Shown here: piece by piece, positions 12,880 through 24,173 of the stretch
How the letters are laid out: every line of letters begins with the position of its first letter
Position numbering within the stretch: the stretch's first letter is position 1
Assembly (NCBI GenBank): GCA_025345505.1
Contig: JANVCC010000018.1
Span: forward strand, 42,807,845 to 42,871,844
Direction of reading: 5' to 3'
DNA length: 64,000 bases
From: Todiramphus chloris collaris
Taxonomy: Eukaryota > Chordata > Aves > Coraciiformes > Alcedinidae
Notes under the pieces: generated by a model
What the model saw: the letters and a program-made list of their open reading frames with translations, nothing else
Told to the model about the DNA's origin: nothing
Databases searched by the model: none
Made by a program: the position numbers and the translations under genes

Positions 12880-13740
12880 TGCCTGAAGTTTTCCAAGCGC
12901 TTAAAACAAGAGTCCCGTGATTTACAAGTAAGAACAGATTATTAGTGTCTGAGAACTTAATTGACTGCCTCCTCTCGGCCATTGACTTCAGCAGTAATTT
13001 TTTTTCCAGCTACCTGCTCAAAATAGCAGAATCTGCCTCTTAAACATCCAGCACAGATCAAGGATGGGAAACTTCTCTGTGTCTGTTCTCGTAGTATAAA
13101 TCAAAATTTGAGGCTAAAAGCCTCAATCTTGTAAAACTGGCGCTGTTGGAAACAAATTGCTGGACACCTTGAAATCTCTGAGGGGCAAAGAAAATCAAAG
13201 CCAATTTCTACTATTTTTCTTCCTAAAACTGCTCTCATTCTGAAATGAAGAGACATGTCAAGTATTTAGGCTGAAGTGAAGAAGGTGGGCAAGCACAAAA
13301 GAGCTTGTCTGCAGCTCTGGGAGTCTCCAGAGCCACACACTCACTTTCTCTAATTTATTCAGCAGTGAATTTCAGCGAGATCTCCTCTCAGCCCTGTTTA
13401 CACACATATGTTCCGACGTACAAGAGCTCTCCTCTCTCACATAAAAGCTGACACACAGACGTATAGCATACACGTTGTACTTTCCTACTTGGCAACTGAT
13501 TGCATATCTCAGCTCCTCTGCGGAAGTAATCCGCACATATGTATAATTATTTTAAATGAATTAAGTCCTTGAAGTGTGAAGATCCATAAAGATCTTTATA
13601 GTCTCCTTTGACACTTGAAGGTAAATATTTGCATTGTGCATTTCAAATTAGATGTGCAACGCCTGTTAAAAATAATGGGAGATGGAAGTCTGGTCTGTCT
13701 AATGATTTCCGTCTTGATCATTGCGATACTAGAGAAAATA
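12880..13740. promoter_or_regulatory. candidate conserved non-coding element cluster
   Basis: I count 15 CpG dinucleotides in this AT-rich 860 bases, more than in the flanks. It holds several small symmetrical sites: an 8-bp hairpin with a 3-base loop (13108-13126), an interrupted palindrome TGCGGA-N5-TCCGCA (13519-13535), a 14-bp palindrome ataaagatctttat (13586-13599) and an octamer-like ATTTGCAT near 13626. The pattern suggests a constrained regulatory region, but the inference rests on composition and motif density only. Confidence 0.27.
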
Positions 13741-14185
13741 TAGAGAGCAGGTGCTTCCGTCCTCCTCTGCTCCCCTGAGGATGGAGAGATCTGTCGGCAA
13801 AGTCACCCCTGAGGCGGATGAGCCCCGAGAAGGGCTGTGTCTGGGCATCTGCTAAATAAATGGTCCCCTTCCCTCCTGCTTCCTGAGTGATAACAGGTAC
13901 TTTCAGTTCCCTCTGCATTACTGAGATACAGACTTTTTTTCACCTACAACTATTCTCTAATTTATGCTGAAACATTTCTTGTGTTTGCCAGCAGCACGAG
14001 GGAAGAGCATCAGTATTGTCATGGAGGGGAGCACAGTGGCCACAGGGCAGCTCTGTGCACTGAGGACAGTGTGAGAAAACTGAACTTGTTGGATTCATGC
14101 AAGGTGGGGAAGCACAGGGGGAAGGAGGCTCCCTGAGGTTGCCCAGAGCACTGTGCAACCTTGCTCATCAGGGTGAATTAGCCAC

Positions 14186-14238
14186 TGAGGAGCTCTGTGT
14201 CAGGATTGTAAGCTAACCCAGCCACACAGAGCTCCTCA
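14186..14238. repeat. perfect 15-bp inverted repeat
   Basis: The left arm tgaggagctctgtgt (14186-14200) is exactly complementary to acacagagctcctca (14224-14238), separated by 23 bases. Pairing does not extend outward or into the loop. The stem is shorter than that of a typical microRNA precursor. No transposon termini were recognised around it. Confidence 0.9.
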
Positions 14239-17200
14239 CCAGCCTGCCTAGCACACTTTTCTTGCATCTGGAACTAGTGTGGGTCTGTCAACAGGCAGCA
14301 GGGTTGTCTGAGCAGCCATTGCCCTTAGTCAAACCTCTCAGATTTGAACTTTCCATGAAATTATTCAGAATTCCCAAAATTAACTGCATTAAAGCCCATC
14401 ACCGATGGGGCCAAACCCTCCCACAATACTTCATGCATCTCAGCCCTGGGTGGGAGGAGAGGGGTTGGTGCTTGAGCCTCATCTTCCACCTTGACACCCA
14501 AGAGACCAGGTATAGAGACAGTTTGTCCCATCACAGTGCCCAGTCCATCTGAGCTGTTGGGCACTCGCTTTGCCACTGAGGATGAAATGTTCATCCCATG
14601 TGAGGAGCATCCAGCGTTGCCTGACAAGATGGGATTCCACCATTCCACATTTTGTTCCTCTTGGAGAGTCCTTAGCTTTAGATATTACAGGCTAATCTGA
14701 GATCTTATAGGTCATTATAGTCATCTCTGCTGTGTGCTAGCACATCTACATTGCCCACAGCTGTTACACCAAGGAAACAAGAAAAAAGATACACATTTTT
14801 ACTATAATAGAAGTCACATCTCGCTGAATATACTCTTCCAAAATTGAAACATCTGTTGCAGTGATATCTTTGCTGTACAAAAGGATGTCATACCTACTCT
14901 TCTTATCCCAATTCAATAAAATACAACCATGATTTTTGCTTCTCTGCTCAATGTTTTTGAGTAAGTCATAATTCTACAGCCAATGTGTACACCGATACAC
15001 AGTGATTCATTGACACATGCCCGCTACAATATACAGTATCAGCAGTTCCTAACCAAAAAAAGTAATAGAACTATATATAATGTAAAGAATGGCTTGGAGC
15101 CTTATTGTGAGAGACCCAAGAGGAAGGAGAGTTAAAGAAATTATATGTCACTCACTCCTAAATGTTGCAGTTGTCTGGTCTTTCACTCTAATGCACTGGC
15201 TTTGCTAGCATTTAGTCACCTGGAAACTCCTGTGAGAGCCTGGAGGGTGGGCAAAGAGGGGGGAGGAGGCTGGGGAAGGGAGAAGGGAAAGAAAGGAAGA
15301 AAGAAGGATTAAACTGAAGCATTCCTATCTGTGCTACATTTTCCCTCCAGAGAAATCCTTATTGTATACCAAATACCACAAGTGTGTGTTTTATTGAGAA
15401 GAGGGAGAAAGAACAATCAGAAAGTCTGTCACATTGTATCACCATGAAAAGTAGTTGTGTTTTTTTAAAGGAAGGTATGTCTGGCTGGAGCAGTTTATCA
15501 CTCCTTTTTAGTGGAGTGGCTCAGGATCCTACAAGGAAAAGAGTGAAGCCACCTTCCTGCGCACCATGATGTGAAGGAGAAGAATATGCTGTGTCCTTTT
15601 TTTTCAGTCTAGGTATCCCAAATACTCCATCAGTTTATTAATCTCTTGGCATAGGCATACATTAAATGGCAGGCCGTATAGAAAGACCTCCTCAGGTCCA
15701 GTAGCTACATGCATGCACAGGGAGAAACACATTATCATTGGCTCCCTCTGTCCTTCAGTTTTTCCCTTCAGGGTCATTGTCTTGGGAAACCCACAAACCC
15801 ATTCACTGGGGGAGGTTGGGGGAAGATCTTGGGCATGGGGGGATTGTACCCTCTTAGTTTTGTATGAACAATGGGCAAAGTGAGGCTGTACTGAACAGAT
15901 CCAGTTGTAGAGGAATATGCTGGGTTAGTGCTCAAGTGGAAACTGTAACATCACAAAAGAGTATTGCAAGTTTCATGCTTTAATAGTCACCATTTGTTTA
16001 ATCAATGAGAAAGTGAATCTATTTTTATTTGTTAAGCATAAAGAGAAAGATTTAGCTCTACCAGTCATGGATAATTATGCCTTATATCTCACTATGACAG
16101 AGGCTTTCTCTGAAAGCTACACCTAAGTTATGACTAAGTAAGAGATACCATTTTGATAGATTTCAATCAGGAAACACCAGAACAAATTGAGATGGATTCT
16201 TCTTTTGTGTCAATACCTTGCTCTTTTCCAAACAAGAAATGTGATGCCTCTGATTTCACTGATTACTGGTTTCTGTGTCAGTCTCATCAAGGCAATGATA
16301 GGCTCTATACAAGTGTCCTCCTAGTATTATTTTCCTAACAGAAGTAGTACCTGACCTGCAGTTTTTGGAGACAGCATGGAAGAATAGATCATATTTTTCT
16401 GCTAGCTCTACCTGGTTTCTAGCTCACTGCTTAATTTAATGTCACAGAGAGCCATCATCCAAGGAGCACTGCAAGACTAATTCTGAGCATTTCACTATGC
16501 TTTCATTTTGTGCCAGGATTAGGATTCATTTATGTTTAACTTGGTTCTTTATGTCAGCAAAGCTGAGCCTAGAATTAAAGCTAAACTTGAAGACATGGCT
16601 GGTCTCTAGAGGAGAGAATAAAAATACTGTGTCTGACCATATCTGGCTCTAACGAAGCTTGATTGGCCTTTTCTTGCCCTCCAGTAGCAAGGTTGGATTC
16701 TTGCAAATGTGCAGCTACTGTCATAACAGCATAATTGAAAAACTGTCAGTTCTCAAGACTTCATTATTATTTTTATTAGGGAATCTGTTGTCACTGACAG
16801 TTTTTTCTCATACTCTTCAAATACCATGGATACTGGCAGCTGAGGATTCTACATGACAACTTGCATTGAAGTATAAGGGTATTTTTCATGTCAGTGCAGA
16901 GAGAGAAAAACTGTCAACAGGAACACAAAACAGAGCTCAGAGATGGTTTTAAGTATCTTGGCTTATGTCAGACTCGGTGCTATTTTGGTTTTTCACTTAG
17001 AAATCATAATTTTAATTATATGTGAGCAAAGGTTAGTGTTAAAACTATAAGCAACAAGATGAACTTAATGCCTCTAAACAAATATATGTTAAGAGCATAG
17101 TCAGGGAAGAAATGTCCTGATTCATAGCTAGATTCCTTTATTTAGGTCACCATCAGAAAGGCTTCATTTGAGCCCATTTTTTAATGGTTCAGTACTGAAT

Positions 17201-17914
17201 GATGTGAGATCATGAATGGCCTTCTATATTCCTTTTTTATAAAGAAGGAAGCAGAGCCTACACAGAATATTTTTGATGTGGATCAGAAGCAAGGTCTTTA
17301 AGGATATGCGGGGAAACCTTTAAGGTTGTTTAAAGAGTATACTTAAAACGCAGGGAATATTTTCCTTGACTTTACTGTCATAAAGGATAGCATTGAACAT
17401 GACTAGCAACAAAACACTTGGCATACTGAGAGCAGGACTTTCAGATCCCGAACACCCAGCAAGGAGCAAATTGTGTTGAACACAGAAGCAGGAGATGTGG
17501 TTCCTTGGCAGACCTCATGAGCAGTGATGCCAAACTCTGAGCTGAATTACCAATGGGGAATCAGTAAGTGTGAATAGTCCCAGATAGGGTTTAGAGGTCT
17601 TCCTTTCTGAATGAGCACCGAGAGAAAATAAGCAGAACCTCTACAGTACTGCAGAGCTTTTATAAAATTGTCTCTTCAGTGATACAGGTTGATTAATTAA
17701 ACCCACTAAAGTGGATGTGATTAAAAAACATACTGTCAAAGCAAGAGGACAAAGATGAAGAAGAAAAATTCACATGTAAGAAATCATTATTTGCATGAAA
17801 TCATTGTGAGTTCATACAAAGGGTTTATTGAACGCACATTGGCCAAGCTTTATTGATGATTATGGATTTTCTGGATATGCCTCAAAAACAGCTTTTTTAC
17901 CCCTTAAATAACCG

Positions 17915-17935
17915 TTTTTTTTTTTTTTTTTTTTT
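17915..17935. repeat. poly-T tract (T21)
   Basis: Twenty-one consecutive T followed by CTCTCTC, so a pyrimidine tract of about 28 bases on the plus strand. It could be the remnant A-tail of a minus-strand insertion, but nothing recognisable lies beside it. Confidence 0.9.
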
Positions 17936-18170
17936 CTCTCTCAGCTATTTTTATAATATTATTATCTCTATAGCTCTCATAGAATAAGCTATTTATTGAG
18001 AAATGCAATAGTTCTATCTATAAAAAAGGTATTAGAAAGAAAGTAAAAAAAAAAAAACCTCGTATTTCAGTTTATATTTTAATTCTTTGGATTTCTGGAG
18101 TTCTATTTCTTCACATTACTAATACCATAAATACCAGACAGTTCCTCAGAAGAGGATGTATATGTTTAAT

Positions 18171-18711
18171 ATGTATTGTGTCCAGTTCAGGAGACCAGTT
18201 CAGGTCTCCCCAGTTCAAGAGGGACAGAAAAGACTAAAGACACTCCAGTGTAGGGCTACAAGTATGATTAAGGGACTGGAACATCTCTCTTATGAGGAAA
18301 GGCTGAGACACCTAGGGCTGTTTAGCCTGAAGAAGAGAAGGGTGAGAGGGGATCTTATTAAGGTTTACCTTAATATAGATATCTTAATAGAGATATCTGA
18401 AGGGTGGGTGTCAAGTAGAAGGGGCCAGTCTCTTTTCAGTGGTGGCCTGTGATAGGAAGGGGGGTAATGGTCACAAACTGTAACATAGGAAGTTCCACCT
18501 CAACCTGAGGAGAAACTTCTTTACTGTGAAGGTGATGGAGCACTGGAACAGGCTGCCCAGAGTGGTTGTGGAATCTCCTTGTCCAGAGACTTTCAAAACC
18601 CGACTGGATATGTTCTTGTGTGGCACGCCCTGCGTGATCCTGCTCTGGCAGGGGGGTTGGACTCAATGACATCCAGACATCCCTTCCAACTCCCAACATT
18701 CTATGATTCTA
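18171..18711 (+). mobile_element. CR1 LINE, 5'-truncated 3' end
   Basis: The copy begins in the ORF2 3' part ('attgtgtccagttcagg') and ends with the CR1 3' terminus 'cattctatgattct'. Characteristic pieces in order are the 'gattaagggactggaacatc' block, 'tatgaggaaaggctgag', 'ggatcttatt', 'cactggaacaggctgccc' and 'ctctggcaggggggttgga'. CR1 is the dominant LINE of bird genomes and inserts by target-primed reverse transcription, which explains the 5' truncation. The copy lacks the reverse transcriptase core, its frame is interrupted around 18365-18410 by an AT-rich partial duplication, and it cannot move. Chance frames running from it into downstream unique DNA (to 19085) have no meaning. Confidence 0.95.
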
Positions 18712-21700
18712 AGTGGTGCATGCCTCTGCTAATGGTACTGGGGGCTCAGCCAATACAAATATTATTTTTGTGCCCAGATGATGACTGCTCACTGCATGTC
18801 ATGACTGTCCCCTTGGTCTCCATGATGACAACCACAGAAACAGGTTCCAGGCCCATTTCCAGGCAAATACATCCCTGCTTTCGGACCACTGGAACTTCTC
18901 ACCCTTCATGTCTCTTAACTATTTGTTATTACTCTCTGCACAATAATTGCTGTGATCCTTTCCAGTTCCTGGAACAAGTCCATGGTGAGAGGAAGGCAGT
19001 GGGTTTGTCTTTAAAAAATAGTGCAATCTTTCAGGATTGTAGCTATGTTTTGATGGGATACTTGTTCTACTGGGTAGGGCAATGAACCGGAAGACAAGAA
19101 GCTATCTGCTCGTCCCAGCTTTTCTGCTCTGCTCTGCAACAAGTCATGAATCATCTTACAGTCCTCTTTTCCATCATTCCTCTATCCTTCATCAGTTTTG
19201 TATGTGTTGGCTTTAAGATGTTGAGAGAAGTAAATATTTTTTTGCTTGCTTTTAGGCTGCTCAGAGCACTTTTAGTTTCTCTAAGTGCTAATAAAACTGA
19301 AAATTAATATATTTCTAAAGCTCATACAGAAGAATTAAGAAGGCAACTTTAACTTTTCCTTTGTTCTTAAGTGTTAAAATAGCCTTGTCAACACATGCCC
19401 GGTGATGTAAAGACTCTACTATTCACATGCTACCTGAGCTCCTGTCCTGAAAACAGGACTTGCTCTTAAACCTGCAGGACTGGACAAGGAAAGTAGAACT
19501 AAGCATGTATACCTGTATAAGATACGAGCTGTTGTTAAATAATGTTGTGATGATTACTGCATCTGCTCTTTGCTTGTTAGATAGCAGAATTTCCCACTGC
19601 CTAAAGCAACTACCTATGACATTGTAACCACAAAAGCAACAATAAAAAAGGACCATTTCAATGAAGTGAATGCAATTTTATAGTTCAAGAAGTCTTTCCA
19701 AGTCCTTGTAAAACTTTACCTCATTTTGACATTTTGACAGAGAAATAAGACAATTTTTGTAAAAATAACAAGAGACGAAGTAAATTGTACATTCAAGTAT
19801 TGTAGAAGCCAATTCTTCTAAGGAATAAAATATTTGGTTTATACATACTTTCAGAAGTGCTCATTTGAATGGTGAAGATTCAGTGTGCAGATAATTGTTC
19901 TTCAGTGTATGGGATCACTCAGAGCTTGAATTATGACTTATACATTCATTTTCAGCTCTGACATTTAGGGACTTTCTCTTTGGAGAGAGGCATCAGCATA
20001 CCAAGGTTCTGCATCTTCTCCTGTGCAAGCCTCTGCCATTACCAAAGGTGGGGAGAATTTGAGGAGAGCATGGTGGAGAATGAGCCTAAGGTGGGAAGAC
20101 CCAAGCCAATATGCCCATGGAGGTGGTGCATAGGTGGAGAGCAAGCTCATGGGACCCATGCAGGGTGGCATCAGCTACAGTTTGCAGACAACAGCCTAGA
20201 TGGGGGTATTGTTTGGATATATTTGCTAGACTAAAGTTAGAGATTAGTTTTGCATGTGAGTATATACTGAACGGTATATGCCCATTTGCAAGTTAACTCC
20301 AGCTTTACTCATTATTTCCTTACATGTATGTAGAGATATATAGATACAGATGATATAGATATAGGTATAGATAAGATAAATATAATAAAGACAGAGATGA
20401 TAAAGATAGATTGTAAAGTGACTGCCTGTATATATGATCACTTTGTAATGTATTTATATATACATATACACATAAAACAAAGTGATAGAAAATGATAACA
20501 TTTGTGTATTCAGTGTAAATTAAAATTCATCCTTTTGTCAACAGGTCTCCCCAGAACAGTTGTGCAAAGAATGTTATGTCTCTCCATCATGCAACTGTAG
20601 GTAATTAACATATGCAAAACACTACAGTCCTGCTAGAAGCAACCCAGCCCTCCCCTGAAATTTAGGCTCTATTTATTTACAACAAAATAAAGTGGACCCT
20701 TCTGGAAAGAAACATAGCTTTGTGGCTGCACCAATGCTGTCGCACAGATGCTTTAAATCTTTTATATCTCCCAGACCTCCAGGGGCTGGTGTTGGATGGT
20801 ATTGAGCCAGGGCCAATAAATAATTTATGCTAAGTAGCAATTTAGTTGTTTGGCTTGGGGTAAAGAAATCCAAGAAATTCATAAATAAAGTTCCCATTTT
20901 TGCTGTGTTCCAAAGTTAATTTATGTTACTCTGCAATTAACTAACATAAAGGTGAAAAAATATGACAGGCCTAAGGTAGAAAATAAAGCTCATAAATCTG
21001 CCGTATCTTAACTAGTGGTGCTTTAGTGATAGCTGGTGCTTGTGCTTGGTTTCCTGTTCATCTAATTCACCTGTATTTGCTTGACCCAGAAAAAAGTAGT
21101 AATTGATTTCTAATAGCTCCCTTTTGAAATAAACAAGCAAACCCAACATTTTTTGCTCTGTCATTTGAACTGGAAAGTAGGTACTAGATTTTGTCAGATG
21201 CTTTGATGGAAGTGGAAGCACATAAAGAGTGGATAAAGTCCGGTCATCAGATAGTCCCTGCATACAACAGACTGTACATAAAACCAAATCCAGTTATTCA
21301 TTAATGTTCTTTATATATACACAAACATTGCACATATATAAAAATGCATAAGATTTCAATGTGGTACCTGAATTCTTCCCCTTCCCCTGATACAGATGTT
21401 TCCCGCCAAAGACATGACTATTCTTCAGCATTGTTCATTAGTTTATTGACACTGTGTGTAGTTTTTAAAAGGACACTCTTCTATATATGCAAGTGTGTGA
21501 TGATTGCTTTCATTAAACACCATCACTGCATAGGGAAGAATAAAATTATATAAATATCTGCTATACGTAATCTACAAGATAGAGGATCTGGGTAACTGAA
21601 GGAATGAAAGTTAGACAAAAGATTGAATTCATTTTGTTCCAGGATGAAAAGGTTATGCATGTGTTTTCTGCCTGAATATATGCTGTAAGCTCTTAACCGT

Positions 21701-24005
21701 AATACCTTAGTGAAATTTTGCAATTTGCCTTTTTGTATTTAGAACTCAGAACTGCCCATCTTTCTAGTGGGGAAGGGATAGAGTAAAATGGTGCATCCCA
21801 TTAATTTCACAGGTTTTTTTACTCACAGAAGGAATTCTGACCATAGGCCTGAGGAACATATACAAGGAGGTTGTCTGTTATCTGCTTCTATAGAATTAGA
21901 TTCTGACTATCCATAAATAGAGAAAAACTGAAACATGATTATGCAACGGAGAAGGACCAAGATCTCTGCCTCTCTGAAGCACTGTACAGTCACCGATTGC
22001 AGTGAAACTACAGTGATTAAAAACAGCTTAATGTGTAGTATTTTCAACTTTTGGACTCGTCTTTGCAATTGCCAGTAATTTGAACGAGTGCATTCAGCAT
22101 CCTTCCTTTCAGGATGCAAAGAAAGGGAAGCTTCTTTCCTCCCCTCAGTTTCGCTCCTGCAGAGTACAGTGTTGCAAACATCCCTCTCTGAAATCAATGC
22201 CTTCTTATAACTTCAAGGATCCTGTAAGCTTCAAACCTGTTCAGAGGTGAAGTGGCACAGAAGGGTTCAGGCTCAGACACTCAGATACTTGCCTGTTGTA
22301 GAAAAAATATCTCCGACCATTATCCAAAAGGATCTGGTTAAGAAAGAGATTGCATTTGCTGCAATAGCAGGACCAGAATATGCTTGACTATTCACTGTAG
22401 TATTTGTTTTCTTTTTCTTGAGGTTTCTACATGATGAAGATGAATTTAGCTCTTTAGTTCCTGAGATAAAAAGAAAATTACATGATTGATTTCTCTTTTA
22501 ATTGCAATCCAGAACATCTTGACTTCTGACTCTCACTTTTCATCATGTTCCAGGCAATGCTCTCTATGTCAGTGGTGCAGAGGAGCTGTGGGGTGTTGCT
22601 ACATGGGTGAGTATGACCCTTTCCTACTCTTTGGCAGACTATGAACCACAGGGCCTGGGCCCTGGAGAAACAGTCGTAAACTCTTCTAGAGTCCACTTTT
22701 TAGAAACAGATTTTGAATTTGCCAGATAAGAGCTTGGAAAAGACCATGTAATTTATTTAATGGAAGACAAGGTGTGAATCTACTCATTAAAATTCATAAT
22801 GAGATGCATCTGGCATCTTAACACTTCTTACTATTCTGCAAATAGACTTTGTTAAAGGCCATTTTGCTCTTTCTAGCAGGACTACATGGCACAGATAAAG
22901 GGTTTTGAATTGCAGAAATGAGAATACGTTTTCAAGTCTATTACCTCCAATTTTCAGTCATTACATGATTCAGTGGGAAAGTTTCTGTTTTAACTTTAGT
23001 GACCTCTAGCAGGGACACCAAGCCAAAGTGACTCTTGAAGAAGACTGTTAAGTCCCCAGTTTTTATATATACATTTAGAAACAAATAGAGGGATGGCTAA
23101 AAAGCAGTTCAACCTGTTCCTCCATGTCTAACTCAGATAAGATTTCAACCAAAATAATGTTTCCTTTAAATAGCCATTTGTCAATATGGTGGGAACAAAT
23201 AAGTAGCATCATTCCATTCCTTGCTTAACAGTACTCCTTCCACCTGAGAGATGTCCATCACAGTGAAGACTCAGTGAAGGAGTCAAGGGGAAACTACAAA
23301 CTTTCTACACTCTGAGGTGAACTATCCCCTTTACCCTACCAAGGAGCTCCATCTCTGTAGCTTCCAGAGACTGATGTTCTACATTTTCTTTCTTTCACTG
23401 CTGCTTTAAATTTTCTCACTTAAGAAAGTTAAAGGGAGTTTTGGAGACAATTCAATCCAGAGGCCGTGGAGTAAAGAGCTCTCCTCCCAGCAGATGTTGT
23501 GGTATAGATTTCCCTCATCAACTTGGGCAGATGGGACACAAGTGTCCTATGTCTCTCCCTCTGCTCTCCTATCACTCCTTGGAAAATTCTGCTTCTCATG
23601 AGTGACTCTTGATAGAGCTCAAGTGTTTGGTTACCTGGACTTTTAACTTTTACACTGATGATGGAGGGTAAAAACATAAAAACAAAAATGTGAAGCAAAA
23701 AGGAAGGCACTTCTCCAGATGCAGAAAGCTCAGGAGTATTAGTAGTTCTGGAGCATGTGTAACTAAGACTGTGTATGCATGGAGTTACATATAGATACTT
23801 AATTATGGGAACTTGATCTTGCAAAATATACTTTTTGTACTTTCAATGGAGGCAATGTGGGATATATTTTCTTATAGTCTTAGAGATAAACTACATGTCC
23901 AGCACATCTTTCTTAATTTAAACTTTTCCTGAATAAAATGTAGGATTTATTCCACAGAGTGTACTATTGGATGGCTTATGCTTGCATTTGTTCAAAGTTA
24001 CCCAT
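18712..24005. other. unique AT-rich non-coding stretch
   Basis: No gene is recognised. A stretch at about 19083-19215 ('gcaacaagtcatgaatcatc') is weakly MIR-like. A degenerate GATA/TA simple repeat lies at 20329-20473. Frames here are short and overlapping. Confidence 0.55.
20329..20473. repeat. degenerate GATA / TA-rich simple repeat
   Basis: Interrupted gata/atag units run from 20329 to about 20411, followed by TA-rich sequence to 20473. The heavy interruption points to an old microsatellite. It gives many GATA cores on the plus strand purely from repeat structure. Confidence 0.75.
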
Positions 24006-24173
24006 ATCATAGAATCATAGGATGGTAGGGGTTGGAAGGGACCTCTAGACATCATCAAGTCCAACCCCTCTGACAGCACAGGAACACCTAGGGCAGGCCA
24101 CACAGGAACAGATCCAGGTGGGTCTTGAAAGTCTCTAGAGAAGAAGACTCCACACCCTCTCTGGGCAGCCTGT
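24006..24173 (-). mobile_element. CR1 LINE 3' fragment
   Basis: Read on the minus strand this is the last roughly 170 bases of CR1. On the plus strand it starts with the reversed terminus 'atcatagaatcatagga', then 'ggttggaagggacct', 'gtccaacccctctgaca' and 'ctctgggcagcctgt', where similarity ends abruptly. Both the short terminal repeat and the conserved 3' UTR are clear. It holds only the end of ORF2 and is non-functional. Confidence 0.93.

Larger units (their letters stand above)
13741..18170. other. unique non-coding stretch
   Basis: No gene is recognised. Sequence at 13930-14240 and 14400-14600 is somewhat GC-richer and gives overlapping frames on both strands, which argues against coding. 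A purine-rich, G-rich block lies at 15241-15300, a long inverted repeat at 14186-14238 and a T21 run at 17915-17935. The segment at about 14690-14760 vaguely resembles an old CR1 3' tail but is too weak to call. Confidence 0.55.

Noticed and set aside
14690-14760. Weak similarity to an old CR1 3' tail
   Set aside because: Only scattered words match; not distinguishable from chance by eye.
15241-15300. G-quadruplex in a G-rich purine block
   Set aside because: At least one loop would need eight bases, beyond the usual limit of seven.
18579-19085. 168-codon plus-strand open frame
   Set aside because: It begins in the CR1 3' end and runs into unrelated unique DNA; a chance chimera.
19083-19215. 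MIR-like segment
   Set aside because: Only one block, 'gcaacaagtcatgaatcatc', fits; the downstream core is not convincing.
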